Part shown: one piece after another, positions 52,393 to 62,099 of the stretch | Position numbering within the stretch: position 1 is the first letter of the stretch | Layout: each line of letters opens with the position of its first letter | Source of the DNA: Bacillota bacterium | GTDB lineage: Bacteria; Bacillota; Clostridia; Lachnospirales; Lachnospiraceae | Assembly (NCBI GenBank): GCA_023386815.1 | Contig: JAEWIZ010000022.1 | Location: 124,001 to 188,000, forward strand | DNA length: 64,000 nt | Direction of reading: 5' to 3' | Made by a program: the position numbers and the translations under genes | The notes under the pieces: model-generated | Told to the model about the DNA's origin: nothing | What the model saw: only the letters and a program-made list of their open reading frames with translations | Databases searched by the model: none

Positions 52393-53952
52393 TTATTTCG
52401 CGTAATCTGTTACTCTGCTTTCACGAATTACGTTAACCTTAATCTGTCCTGGATATTCTAATTCATTCTCGATCTTTTTAGATAAATCTCTTGCCAATAA
52501 AATCATATCAGCATCATTAATCTGTTCAGGGACAACCATAACTCTGACTTCCCTACCAGCTTGAATAGCGAAGGATTTATCTACCCCTTTAAAGCCATTG
52601 GTAATATCTTCGAGTTGCTTTAGTCTGTTGGTATAAGTTTCCAATGTCTCGCGTCTTGCACCAGGTCTTGCTGCAGAAATAGTATCCGCTGCCTGAACAA
52701 TACATGCAATCAGAGACTGGAATTCTACATCACCATGATGTGCTTCGACGGAATTGATAACAACTGGTGATTCTTTATATTTTCTACATAAATCAACACC
52801 AATTTGAACATGCGTTCCTTCCATCTCGTGATCAATCGATTTTCCAATGTCATGTAAAAGACCAGCACGTTTTGCTAATCTAACATCAACACCGATTTCT
52901 GCGGCTAGAAGGCCAGATAAAATAGCCACTTCAATGGAATGCTTTAATGCATTCTGACCATAGCTTGTCCTAAATTTCATCTTACCAAGTAATTTTACTA
53001 ACTCAGGATGAATTCCATGAACCCCTACCTCTAATGTCGCTGCTTCTCCAGCTTCCCTTATCATAACCTCAACTTCTTTTTGAGCCTTTTCTACCATCTC
53101 TTCGATTCTTGCCGGATGAATACGTCCGTCAACAATCAGTTTCTCAAGTGCAATTCTTGCAACTTCTCTTCTGATTGGATCGAAGGCTGATAGGATAACT
53201 GCTTCCGGTGTATCATCGATAATCAAATCTACACCTGTCATCGTCTCTAAAGTTCTGATATTACGTCCCTCTCTACCGATGATTCTTCCCTTCATCTCAT
53301 CGTTAGGGAGCTGAACAACGGATATTGTTGTTTCTGCAACATGATCCGCAGCACATCTTTGAATTGCAGTTACTACTAAGTCTTTTGCTTTCTTGTCCGC
53401 TTCTTCTTTTGCTTTGCTCTCTAAATCCTTTATAAGCATCGCAGTTTCATGTTTTACTTCATCTTCAACAGTCTTAATCAGATATTCCTTAGCTTGTTCG
53501 GAGGTCAATCCAGAAATCTTCTCCAATTCCTGCAACTGTTTTGCGTGGAAATCTTCCACTTCCTGCTTCACTTTGTCAAGCTCAGCTTCTTTTACAGTGA
53601 GTTTGGATTCTTTCTTTTCCAGTGCTTCAGTTTTTCTGTCCAAATTCTCTTCTTTCGACAGAACTCGTTTTTCATAGCGTTGTATTTCAGCTCTGCGTTC
53701 CTTAGTTTCCCGCTCGAATTCATTTTTAGCCTTTAAGGCTTCTTCTTTTGCTTCAAGCAAGGCCTCGCGCTTCTTAGTTTCAGCTGTTTTCAAGCCTTCA
53801 TCTATGATTTCTCTTGCCTTTTCTTCCGCATTACCAATTTTCGCTTCATACACTTTAATGCGATAGGTAATTGCAACTTTCCAAGTCACAAGAGCAGCAA
53901 CAACCAAGGTTATCAAAACTGCAATCGCAATTTTTACAAACTCTGCTGGCAC
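52393..53952 (-). CDS. rny: Ribonuclease Y
   Basis: 519-residue membrane-anchored endoribonuclease that initiates mRNA decay. It has an N-terminal membrane segment (FVKIAIAVLITLVVAALVTW), a long coiled coil at about 30-200 (rich in Glu/Lys), a KH domain (GRIIGREGRNIRTLETMTGV) and an HD domain (HSIEVAILSGLLAAEIG ... RAGLLHDIGKSID). The start is GTG: AGGAGG lies immediately upstream and forms a hairpin with the following CTCCT. It has its own promoter and terminator. Confidence 0.97.
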   Translation of the reverse strand: MPAEFVKIAIAVLITLVVAALVTWKVAITYRIKVYEAKIGNAEEKAREIIDEGLKTAETKKREALLEAKEEALKAKNEFERETKERRAEIQRYEKRVLSKEENLDRKTEALEKKESKLTVKEAELDKVKQEVEDFHAKQLQELEKISGLTSEQAKEYLIKTVEDEVKHETAMLIKDLESKAKEEADKKAKDLVVTAIQRCAADHVAETTISVVQLPNDEMKGRIIGREGRNIRTLETMTGVDLIIDDTPEAVILSAFDPIRREVARIALEKLIVDGRIHPARIEEMVEKAQKEVEVMIREAGEAATLEVGVHGIHPELVKLLGKMKFRTSYGQNALKHSIEVAILSGLLAAEIGVDVRLAKRAGLLHDIGKSIDHEMEGTHVQIGVDLCRKYKESPVVINSVEAHHGDVEFQSLIACIVQAADTISAARPGARRETLETYTNRLKQLEDITNGFKGVDKSFAIQAGREVRVMVVPEQINDADMILLARDLSKKIENELEYPGQIKVNVIRESRVTDYAK

Positions 53953-53965
53953 AGGAGCACCTCCT
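53953..53965 (-). promoter_or_regulatory. Ribosome-binding site of rny inside a small hairpin
   Basis: On the minus strand AGGAG, GTG, CTCCT forms a perfect 5-bp hairpin that includes the Shine-Dalgarno bases and ends directly before the GTG start. Confidence 0.7.
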
Positions 53966-54083
53966 TATTTAGTTTTCATTGTACAACGAAAGGGAACCAG
54001 ATAAGTGATCTTTATATAATTTCATAAAATTGTATGTTTTTCACTTATTTTATATTCACTTGTCATAATAATACAACACATAA

Positions 54084-54112
54084 ATTTTATACTGTTTTTC
54101 CTAATATGTCAA
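54084..54112 (-). promoter_or_regulatory. Sigma-A promoter of rny
   Basis: Minus-strand consensus TTGACA (54112-54107), 17 bases, TAAAAT (54089-54084), about 135 bases before the start codon. Confidence 0.7.
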
Positions 54113-54248
54113 GTATACGAACGAATATTTATCTATTCTGACAGAAAAATATATCAATATATTGAACAATTTTGATGCACTAATACTATATAAGCCGAAA
54201 TACACAGTTCAGCTTGAAATTGTTGTTTAAATATTCAGATTGATTTAA

Positions 54249-54297
54249 AATCCCCGCAAGTATACTAAGCTTAATATAGTATATTCTCGCGGGGATT
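54249..54297 (-). terminator. Terminator of miaB
   Basis: Nine-base G/C-rich arms (54249-54257, 54289-54297) are closed by a further A/T-rich inner stem and are followed by TTTTAAATC on the minus strand, 20 bases after the stop. Confidence 0.85.
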
Positions 54298-54316
54298 AAG
54301 TTAATTTCTATTATTC

Positions 54317-55747
54317 TTATGCTTCCTTTAATTTACCCATATAATAGAAGCCTTTACTTTCCTCCAGACTGACCTCAACAATGTTGCCGATCAGGCTTTG
54401 ATCTCCCGGGAAATGAACAAGTAAATTGTTGCTCAACCTTCCTGTTAACAGAGAAGAATCCTGAGTGTTTACTTCCTCCACCAGCACTTTTTGTACGGTA
54501 TGAACATCCTTACCCGCGGATCTGGCAGAACCTTGCTGAACTTCCTTTAATAAGCGATCAAAACGCTCCATTGCAATTTGTTCCGGTACTTGATCTTCCA
54601 TGTTAGCAGCAGGTGTTCCGGTACGTTTTGAGTAAATAAAGGTAAAGGCACTATCATAGCCAACCTTCTTTACAACCTCCATGGTTTCAAGAAAGTCCTC
54701 TTCCGTTTCTCCCGGAAAGCCGACAATAATATCAGTGGTTAGTGAAATATCCGGTACAGCCGCACGAATTTTATCTACGAGCAAGAGATAGCTTTCCTTC
54801 GTATACTTTCGGTTCATCAGCTTTAAGAGTCTTGAGCTACCTGATTGCACCGGAAGATGCAGATGCTTGCAAATCTTCTTACTGCTAGCCATTACTTCAA
54901 TTAATTCATCGGATAAATCCTTTGGATGGGATGTCATAAAACGAATTCGTTCAATCCCATCAATCTTCTCTATCTCAGTTAATAACTTTGCAAAGGTCAT
55001 CGGTGTTTCTAAATTCTTACCATAGGAGTTTACATTTTGACCTAATAGCATAATTTCTACTACACCGTCTGCTGCCAGCCCTTTAATTTCATCCAGGATA
55101 TCCTGCGGATTTCTGCTGCGTTCTCTACCGCGTACGTATGGTACAATACAGTAACTGCAGTAATTATTACAGCCAAACATAATATTTACACCAGCTTTAA
55201 AATGATATTTACGGTCATTTGGAAGGTTCTCAACAATCATCTGCGTATCCTTCCAAAGATCTATAACCATTCTGTCTGATTCCAGGCGAGTCTGCAAGAG
55301 CTCTGCAAATTTAAAGATATTATGGGTTCCAAAAATAATGTCCACAAAACGATAGCTCTTTTTTAATTTATCTACAACAATATCTTCCTGCATCATGCAA
55401 CCGCAGAGAGCAATCATCATTTCAGGATTAGCCTTCTTTAACTTGCCAAGATAGCCCAGACGTCCAAAGACTCTATTATTCGCATTCTCTCTAACAGTAC
55501 AGGTATTATATAAAACCAGATCGGCTTTTTCCGTATCGGTTTCTTCATATCCAATTTGTTTTAAGATACCAGAGATTTTTTCCGAATCCCTGCTATTCAT
55601 TTGACATCCAAAGGTTTCTATATGATAGGTCTTTCGTTTTCCTGTCTTTTCAAACTCCTGATCAAATCGAACTCTTAGTTCATTTATAATATCCAGTTGC
55701 TTAGCAGCCTCCAGATCATTTACATTCGTATTATCATTATTTCTCAT
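54317..55747 (-). CDS. miaB: tRNA-2-methylthio-N6-dimethylallyladenosine synthase MiaB
   Basis: 476-residue radical-SAM methylthiotransferase acting on A37 of tRNAs. The N-terminal cluster region is YHIETFGCQMNSRDSEKISG, the radical-SAM motif is GCNNYCSYCIVPYVRGRERS, and a C-terminal TRAM domain follows. The first roughly 40 residues (MRNNDNTNVNDLEAAKQ) are an acidic extension often seen in clostridial MiaB. GGAGGTACC precedes the ATG. Confidence 0.97.
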   Translation of the reverse strand: MRNNDNTNVNDLEAAKQLDIINELRVRFDQEFEKTGKRKTYHIETFGCQMNSRDSEKISGILKQIGYEETDTEKADLVLYNTCTVRENANNRVFGRLGYLGKLKKANPEMMIALCGCMMQEDIVVDKLKKSYRFVDIIFGTHNIFKFAELLQTRLESDRMVIDLWKDTQMIVENLPNDRKYHFKAGVNIMFGCNNYCSYCIVPYVRGRERSRNPQDILDEIKGLAADGVVEIMLLGQNVNSYGKNLETPMTFAKLLTEIEKIDGIERIRFMTSHPKDLSDELIEVMASSKKICKHLHLPVQSGSSRLLKLMNRKYTKESYLLLVDKIRAAVPDISLTTDIIVGFPGETEEDFLETMEVVKKVGYDSAFTFIYSKRTGTPAANMEDQVPEQIAMERFDRLLKEVQQGSARSAGKDVHTVQKVLVEEVNTQDSSLLTGRLSNNLLVHFPGDQSLIGNIVEVSLEESKGFYYMGKLKEA

Positions 55748-55867
55748 GGTACCTCCATATCCTACTCAAGTACTTTTGAATTCTCGTACAAAGAATCTTT
55801 GTATGTGCTCTTTTACATTGATAACAAATATTGATTTTAACGTAATATTCTAACTTTGTCCATCCTT

Positions 55868-56833
55868 TTATATAATTCTGCAGCCAAATTCTAAGATAAC
55901 CAACTTCAATTCATCAAAGGTACTCTCCCGGTATTTGATATCCAAAGGAAATTTGGCATCCTCGTCAATCGTTTCTATAGTTAAGGCTGGTTTTTTAAAA
56001 CGTTCTGAATAATAATGCACTGTATTTCCCCCGGTATCCCCAGGGTCAACCTCAATTTCAGGAGGATTCAAAACATAATTTGTCACCCCCGCCAGGCGTA
56101 AGGCAATTTCCTTTTGCTTTGCATTATAGGCATCTGACATTATCCTTCGGTAGTAATAGATTTGTTTCCCCCTAGAATGGAAATCTAGAAATCCCTTCGA
56201 ACGGTATTCGTGAAATAAGGTTATAAGAGCTTTTGTTTCATTTTCACTGGCAGCATAATCCCCCGGGTCTTTGGGACGATAAAGAATACTTGGAAAGTTA
56301 CGATTAAGGTCAACGCCCCTTGCATTATACTTCCATTCTGTGTCTGACTCGTGCTTTGCCTTGCATTTATCTCTTAATTCAGGGTTATTAATCGTATCAA
56401 AACCATAGAGCGAAATCATGTAGCCATCCGGATTTAGTAATGGGATAAAAAGGATGGTAAAGGTCTGAAGAATTTCATAAATACAAGTTCCATATATAAT
56501 ATTTTCATACTCAACGTTATCACGTATTTTTTTATAATTATCTTTCTTCTTAAAATCCTGCTTTTGCTTTTTATGTTTATAATAAAACTCAGCATAATCC
56601 TCTATGATACGAAGCATTACAATTGGGTTAACATTTTCCCTTGCATGTACTCCGCTGCAGCATATCATATGCTGTTTTCCAATACCAAGTTTAAGTAAAA
56701 TAATGTCACGATTGTCGTGTGACTTGCCAACCGTGACATACTTAAGAATTTCAGAATATTTATTAGCCAGGCAGTATGCATCGCCAATTAATTTTTCATA
56801 GGAATAGTTATCCGCTTTGAAATCTACTATCAT
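55868..56833 (-). CDS. M14-family zinc carboxypeptidase
   Basis: 321-residue metallopeptidase. Zinc ligands lie in GVHARENVNP (His, Glu) and LDFHSRGKQIYY (His). GVDLNRNFPS is a typical M14 substrate motif and the catalytic Glu lies in ALTIETIDED. No signal peptide or wall-binding LysM module is seen, which sets it apart from many bacillary gamma-D-glutamyl-diamino-acid peptidases; it may act on internalised peptides, or be exported by another path. It follows hflC by 104 bases, so co-transcription with hflKC is possible. Confidence 0.85.
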   Translation of the reverse strand: MIVDFKADNYSYEKLIGDAYCLANKYSEILKYVTVGKSHDNRDIILLKLGIGKQHMICCSGVHARENVNPIVMLRIIEDYAEFYYKHKKQKQDFKKKDNYKKIRDNVEYENIIYGTCIYEILQTFTILFIPLLNPDGYMISLYGFDTINNPELRDKCKAKHESDTEWKYNARGVDLNRNFPSILYRPKDPGDYAASENETKALITLFHEYRSKGFLDFHSRGKQIYYYRRIMSDAYNAKQKEIALRLAGVTNYVLNPPEIEVDPGDTGGNTVHYYSERFKKPALTIETIDEDAKFPLDIKYRESTFDELKLVILEFGCRII

Positions 56834-56937
56834 AGGTCACACCATTTTATTCATCTTGTATCTTTATAGAATCATATGATAGTAAACGTAATTTATGACA
56901 GGAAAATCCTTCGTCATTATGTGATTATTTGTCTTTT

Positions 56938-57819
56938 CTAATCAACATTATAGAATACTTGTGCAATTGGAGAATCCTCGGATAATATCAAGGTTTTGTT
57001 ATCGCCGGTTAAAGATGCTTTCGCAGCTTCTAAGGAACGGATAAAGGTGTAGAAATCCGCACGTTTTTCATTGGAATAAGCAGCGGAAAGAATTCTCATG
57101 TACTCCGCTTCACCTTCCGCAATAATCTTTGCCGCATCCGCTTTTGCATTCGATACGCTGATTGCTACCTGCTTATCGGTTTCGTTTTGAATTTTTTGAG
57201 CCTGGGAATCACCTTCCGCAGTGTAGGTAGCAGCAATCTGAGCACGCTCCGATATCATACGATCGAATACAGCTGTTTTATTATCACTGGGTAAATCCAG
57301 ATGCTTTGTCTCCACGGAAATTAACTCGATTCCATATTGCTGCATAGAATTACCGATATTCTCCATAAACTCATTATTCAAGGAACCATCTCTGCCACTG
57401 ATTACCTCAGACTGTGTTATACTACTAATTACATTCTTCATGGAGTTATATACGGTTGGATTAATTCTTTGCTCTGCCAGGGCAACATTAGAGCTTAAGG
57501 ACTGAGCAAATTTAATCGGATCAGTTATTTTCCATAGAACGTAACTGTCAGCAACCATAGTCTTCTTATCCTTTGTTATGACTGTGGATTCATCCATATC
57601 ATATACCTGGATACTCTTAGGAATTTTATATACATCTTCAATAAATGGGGTTTTAACAGCTAATCCAGCTGTATTGATTACTCGCTCAATTTTACCAAAG
57701 CGCTTAATAACGCTGTATTGATTCTCATTGGTCACAACAACTGAGGAGCCTAAAATGATAAGTGCAGCTATTACTAATATTAAGAAAACGATTCCTGTAA
57801 GTCCTTTTGCTTTTTTCAT
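56938..57819 (-). CDS. hflC: HflC-type SPFH/band-7 membrane protein
   Basis: 293-residue partner of HflK. The N-terminal segment GIVFLILVIAALIILGSSVV anchors an SPFH domain (ENQYSVIKRFGKIERVINTA) and a coiled coil with ISERAQIAATYTAEGDSQAQ. The complex modulates FtsH proteolysis. The ATG overlaps the hflK stop (ATGA) and uses the GGAGG within hflK. Confidence 0.92.
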   Translation of the reverse strand: MKKAKGLTGIVFLILVIAALIILGSSVVVTNENQYSVIKRFGKIERVINTAGLAVKTPFIEDVYKIPKSIQVYDMDESTVITKDKKTMVADSYVLWKITDPIKFAQSLSSNVALAEQRINPTVYNSMKNVISSITQSEVISGRDGSLNNEFMENIGNSMQQYGIELISVETKHLDLPSDNKTAVFDRMISERAQIAATYTAEGDSQAQKIQNETDKQVAISVSNAKADAAKIIAEGEAEYMRILSAAYSNEKRADFYTFIRSLEAAKASLTGDNKTLILSEDSPIAQVFYNVD

Positions 57820-58787
57820 TCTTTGCTTCCTCCTTCCACTATTTTATCTAACGGTAATATCTGCTGAACATTGGAATCAGCACTTTCGATTACTACCTTC
57901 AGAGATGGTAATACATCCTCCATGGTCTCATAGAACATTCTCTTCTTGGTAATCAACGGATATTTCGCATACTCCTGATACATCTTATTAAATTTGGATA
58001 CCTCAGCATTTGCCTCATTAATACGCTCTGCCTTCGTAGATTCGGCTTCCTGCAATATCTTATCCACCTGTGCATCAGCCTTTGGAAGCTGTTCATTTTG
58101 ATATTTATTTGCATTATTGATTGCTGTGTCTGCTGCCTGCTTCGCTGTTTCAACCGATTTGAAGGCCTCCATTACCTGGCTTGTAGGCGGCTCCGCATCT
58201 TGAATCGTAATGTTAACCAGCTGGATACCAATATCCTGTTTTTCTAGCTTCTCTAGAATCGATTCTTTTATTTTTGATTGAATTTCGAATTTTCCGGTTG
58301 TAATTACACTATCAACATCATAACTTCCTACTGTCATACGAATACTGCTCTGGGCAATGTTCTTTAATATAGTACTCGGAGAATCGGATGCAAATAAAAA
58401 CCGAATCGGATCGGATACCTTATACTCCACGAAAAAGTCTACATTAACAAAATTAAAATCATTTGTAATCATCATGGATTCTGCATCAATACTTTCACCG
58501 GTTTCCTGGTTATATCCGATCGCAAAGCCATGGATTGTAGTATCTACCTTCTGTACTCTCTGGATAATCGGCAATTTCATATGTAGACCGGCTTCATTTA
58601 CCGTCTTTGCCTTTCCGAAGGTGGTGATTACTGCTTGTTCCTGTTCCTTAATAGTATAGAAGGAATCTAGCGCAAAGATTGCTATAATAATAAGGATGAT
58701 ACCTAGTATGATAAATTTACCAAACCTCTTCATGTAACCACCAAGATTTTTTTTCGGCGGAAAATCATAAATTTTCTGTTCTTCCAT
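57816..58787 (-). CDS. hflK: HflK-type SPFH/band-7 membrane protein
   Basis: 323-residue membrane protein that forms a ring with HflC. The N-terminal segment FIILGIILIIIAIFALDSFY is preceded by about 25 cytoplasmic residues, then the SPFH domain (YTIKEQEQAVITTFGKAKTV, NFVNVDFFVEYKVSDPIRFL) and a Glu/Ala/Lys-rich coiled coil. GAGGG precedes the ATG. Confidence 0.92.
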   Translation of the reverse strand: MEEQKIYDFPPKKNLGGYMKRFGKFIILGIILIIIAIFALDSFYTIKEQEQAVITTFGKAKTVNEAGLHMKLPIIQRVQKVDTTIHGFAIGYNQETGESIDAESMMITNDFNFVNVDFFVEYKVSDPIRFLFASDSPSTILKNIAQSSIRMTVGSYDVDSVITTGKFEIQSKIKESILEKLEKQDIGIQLVNITIQDAEPPTSQVMEAFKSVETAKQAADTAINNANKYQNEQLPKADAQVDKILQEAESTKAERINEANAEVSKFNKMYQEYAKYPLITKKRMFYETMEDVLPSLKVVIESADSNVQQILPLDKIVEGGSKE

Positions 58788-58899
58788 TCTTGACCCTCTT
58801 TCTTTTTTCTATTCATTATTTTTGTATTTGCAAACTCTAACAACGACGCCTTTCATACAATTGATGCAGTATACTTGTGTGAAATTTGCCGTATATTAC

Positions 58900-60147
58900 T
58901 TACTTTCTTATCTGACCATTTCCGAAGATAATATATTTTATTGTAGTCAGTTCTTTCAATCCCATTGGTCCTCTCGCATGGAGCTTCTGTGTACTAATAC
59001 CAATTTCAGCTCCGAAGCCAAATTCGTCACCATCTGTAAAACGAGTGGAGGCATTCACATAAACAGCTGCGGAATCAATCTCATTTAAGAATTTTAAGGC
59101 ACGGTCATAGTCCTTTGTTATAATTGCTTCCGAATGCTTCGTGCTGTAGTGATTAATGTGGGCAATCGCCTCTTCTATACTATCTACTATCTTTAAAGAA
59201 ATAATCTTATCCAGATATTCGGTACCATAATCCTCTTCCTCAGCAGGTACAAAGCCTTCACAAATATGACAGCCTCTCTCGTCTGCACGGATCTCTACAT
59301 CCTTTGCATGTAATCTTTCATACACCCTTGGAAGGAATTCTTTGCTAACCTTCTCGTGAATTACTAAGGATTCACAAGCATTACATACCCCAAGCCTTTG
59401 CGTTTTCGCATTATCAATGATGTCCAGCGCCATATCAAAATCCGCATATTCGTCCACATAGACATGACAATTACCGGTGCCGGTTTCAATGACAGGGATG
59501 GTACTGTTTTCTAAGACGCTTTTGATTAAACCAGCTCCACCACGAGGAATTAGCACATCGATATAAGCATTCAATCTCATAAAATCTCTGGCAACATCTC
59601 TTCGGGTATCCTCAATCAATTGTACGGCGTCCTCGTTGCAGTTAGAATTTATTAGTCCTTGTCTAAGGGCTGCAACAATTGCCTTATTGGAATGAATCGC
59701 GTCACTGCCTCCACGTAATACCACAGCATTACTGGTCTTGAAGCAAAGTCCAAAGGCATCAGCAGTTACATTAGGACGTGATTCGTATATAATCCCGATC
59801 ACACCAAGAGGTACTACCTTCTTACCGATCGTTAACCCATTCGGCCGCACAGTCATATTCAGTACTTCACCGATTGGATCAGGCAGCATACAGATCTGAA
59901 GTAGACCGTCAGCCATTCCTTTGAGGCGATCCGGTGTTAGACGAAGACGATCAATTAAAGAGCCCTTTACTCCACCTTGTTCAGCGTTCTTCACATCGAC
60001 ATCATTGGCAGCCAATATCTCTGTCTGTGCTTGCAGCAGTGATTCTGCACAAGCCTTTAAAGCCTTATTCTTATCCTCTTGTAGCATGAGATTTAATGCG
60101 GTAGCCGCTTTTCTTGCGTTCTCTCCTAATTGCTCCAAATAATTCAT
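58900..60147 (-). CDS. proA: Gamma-glutamyl phosphate reductase
   Basis: 415-residue second enzyme of proline synthesis. It has VPLGVIGIIYESRPNVTADA, VLRGGSDAIHSN, the catalytic cysteine in RLGVCNACESLVIHE, and GFGAEIGISTQKLHARGPMG at the C-terminus. TAGGAGG precedes the ATG. It is split from proB by a 5-formyl-THF cyclo-ligase and a DUF896 gene. Confidence 0.97.
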   Translation of the reverse strand: MNYLEQLGENARKAATALNLMLQEDKNKALKACAESLLQAQTEILAANDVDVKNAEQGGVKGSLIDRLRLTPDRLKGMADGLLQICMLPDPIGEVLNMTVRPNGLTIGKKVVPLGVIGIIYESRPNVTADAFGLCFKTSNAVVLRGGSDAIHSNKAIVAALRQGLINSNCNEDAVQLIEDTRRDVARDFMRLNAYIDVLIPRGGAGLIKSVLENSTIPVIETGTGNCHVYVDEYADFDMALDIIDNAKTQRLGVCNACESLVIHEKVSKEFLPRVYERLHAKDVEIRADERGCHICEGFVPAEEEDYGTEYLDKIISLKIVDSIEEAIAHINHYSTKHSEAIITKDYDRALKFLNEIDSAAVYVNASTRFTDGDEFGFGAEIGISTQKLHARGPMGLKELTTIKYIIFGNGQIRK

Positions 60148-60259
60148 GTTACTTTCCTCCTATTCTTAGAGCTCTTCGATAATCTCTTACCTATACAAAA
60201 GATGTTTCACGAATATACTCCTAATATTATATTGAAAACTTCCAACTTTGATCTTATAA

Positions 60260-60844
60260 CTAGATACACTGGTAGATTGATGTCGGTGTAATAATTACAT
60301 CAGCGCAAATATCAAATTCCTCCGCTGGTACTCTCTCAATCACCTGAAAGTCATAGGCCAATGCTACTTTATGAAAGGTATCACTTGGCTGTAATGCTAG
60401 GTATTTATCATAATAACCTGCACCGTAACCGATTCGATTTCCAGATAAATCAAATGCTAATCCCGGAAGCAGCATTAGGTTCTCTACTAGACCTTTTGAC
60501 GTAGATAACGAAGCGAATCTATGCTCCTTACTACCGATAGGTTCCAGGATACCATAGGAACTCCGGTGTAAACCCTCCAGGCTTTTAATCTCATAAAACT
60601 CTATGCCATGGGCTTCCACTTTAGGTATATACACCTGCTTTCCCAGAAGAAATGCTTCCTTGATGATAGAAAGAGTGTCGATCTCGGATTCAAAGGAGAC
60701 ATAGGTAAATATTCTTTTACAATTCTTAAATCCTTCCATTTCCTGGAGTTGATGGAGAATGTCTTCATCAAAGAAATGTCTTTGTTCCTCACTAAGCTCA
60801 CTTCTTCGTTTTTTTTGATAAGTTCTTATCTCGCCTTTTGTCAT
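60260..60844 (-). CDS. 5-formyltetrahydrofolate cyclo-ligase
   Basis: 194-residue ATP-dependent enzyme converting 5-formyl-THF to methenyl-THF. KRRSELSEEQ, YVSFESEIDTLSII, the phosphate-loop-like LLPGLAFDLSGNRIGYGAGYYDK (shortened here to its key GYGAGYYDK) and a C-terminal EFDICADVIITPT are family features. GGAAAAAT precedes the ATG. It lies between proA and DUF896 in the proline operon. Confidence 0.93.
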   Translation of the reverse strand: MTKGEIRTYQKKRRSELSEEQRHFFDEDILHQLQEMEGFKNCKRIFTYVSFESEIDTLSIIKEAFLLGKQVYIPKVEAHGIEFYEIKSLEGLHRSSYGILEPIGSKEHRFASLSTSKGLVENLMLLPGLAFDLSGNRIGYGAGYYDKYLALQPSDTFHKVALAYDFQVIERVPAEEFDICADVIITPTSIYQCI

Positions 60845-60939
60845 AGGATTTTTCCTTTGAGAACTAATATTTGCTTTAGATTACTATAGTTTGCGTTGAA
60901 TAGAAAGATATTTTTTCTAATAATTTCATTAAAAAATGA

Positions 60940-61152
60940 TTAATTATCCTTCTTGCTATCGGACGCCTTTGTAACGGAGCCATCCGGATTTACAAAGGAT
61001 ACATTTTCTAAGGTTCCTCTTAGATTACTTCGAATCGTAGCCACATATTCCTTTCTGAGTGTTGCCTGCTCTTCTTTCTCCTGCTCTGTTAAACCTTCTG
61101 CTTGGGATTTATGATATAATTCATTAATTCTTGAAATTCTTTCTTCGTTCAT
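60940..61152 (-). CDS. DUF896 (YnzC-like) small protein
   Basis: 70-residue protein with MNEERISRINELYHKSQAEG, LTEQEKEEQATLRKEYVATI, and LRGTLENVSFVNPDG, the DUF896 pattern of two helices plus a tail. Function is unknown; YnzC-type proteins are small and helical. The ATG at 61152 has GGAGG nine bases upstream; a start 11 codons earlier lacks one. Confidence 0.9.
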   Translation of the reverse strand: MNEERISRINELYHKSQAEGLTEQEKEEQATLRKEYVATIRSNLRGTLENVSFVNPDGSVTKASDSKKDN

Positions 61153-61211
61153 GAAAACCTCCAAATATTTTTTAGATAATTGCAAAACTCAGATGCTTTG
61201 CTTACTGCTTT

Positions 61212-62075
61212 CTATTCCTCTTTTTGATACTGTTTGGAGCTGATATAATCCATAATATTAAAGTTTTCTGCCTTATTTGATACAAATAAGGTTCCTACTT
61301 CTTTTCCATCCATAATATATGAGATATTTCTTACATTTTCTCCGTTTGTAATAATCATATCTGCACCTGAAGCGGTTGCTAGCTTAGCGGCAGATACTTT
61401 GGTTGCCATTCCTCCAGTACCTACACTACTGCAAGAATCCTTTGCCATGGAATTCAGTTCCTCATTGATCTCTTCTACACAAGTAATTAACTGTGCATCC
61501 TTGTTCGTATGAGGATCATCGGTAAACAGTCCATCGATATCGGATAGCAGGATTAATAAGTCTCCCTCTACCAATGCAGTAACAATTGCAGATAAGGTAT
61601 CGTTATCACCAAAATCAAGGTCTAACTCCTCCGTGGAAACCGTATCATTTTCATTTACAATCGGGATTACCCCCATGCGAAATAATTCTTGAAATGTGTT
61701 TTTCGCATTGAAGCGGCTAACATCATTAATCATCGTATATTTTGTAAGCAGGATCTGAGCAGTTGCTTGATTATACTCTGCAAATAATTTTTGATATACC
61801 ATCATGAGACTCGCCTGACCTACCGCAGCGCAGGCCTGCTTTAGTGCGCGTTCCTTGGGCCGTTCTAAGATACCCAGTGCCTTTCTTCCAACTGCAATAG
61901 CACCGGAGGTAACTAGAACAACATCCTTTCCTTGATTTCTTAAATCCGTCAATATACGTACTAAACGCTCCATCTTCTCTAGATTTAAGCTTCCTGTCTC
62001 CGCATGGGTTAAGGATGAGGAACCGATCTTAACTATCACCCGTTTCTTGTTTTTTAAAGCCTCTCTATTATTCAT
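61212..62075 (-). CDS. proB: Glutamate 5-kinase without a PUA domain
   Basis: 287-residue amino-acid kinase that makes gamma-glutamyl phosphate. KRVIVKIGSSSLTHAETGSL, VVLVTSGAIAVG, VPIVNENDTVSTEELDL-like region (IVNENDTVSTEE) and SVGTGGMATKVSAAKLATAS are present. The C-terminal PUA domain found in E. coli ProB (367 residues) is missing, so this is the short form. GGGAGG precedes the ATG. Confidence 0.95.
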   Translation of the reverse strand: MNNREALKNKKRVIVKIGSSSLTHAETGSLNLEKMERLVRILTDLRNQGKDVVLVTSGAIAVGRKALGILERPKERALKQACAAVGQASLMMVYQKLFAEYNQATAQILLTKYTMINDVSRFNAKNTFQELFRMGVIPIVNENDTVSTEELDLDFGDNDTLSAIVTALVEGDLLILLSDIDGLFTDDPHTNKDAQLITCVEEINEELNSMAKDSCSSVGTGGMATKVSAAKLATASGADMIITNGENVRNISYIMDGKEVGTLFVSNKAENFNIMDYISSKQYQKEE

Positions 62076-62099
62076 ATTAATAGTTTCCTCCCTGGTAAG

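Larger units (their letters stand above)
53953..54316. other. Intergenic region upstream of rny
   Basis: 364 bases that contain the rny promoter, its leader, the rny start hairpin, and the miaB terminator (54249-54297). No gene is supported. Confidence 0.6.

Noticed and set aside
58822..59088. 88-codon plus-strand frame at the proA 3' end
   Set aside because: Antisense to proA, no ribosome-binding site, cysteine- and serine-rich random-looking sequence.
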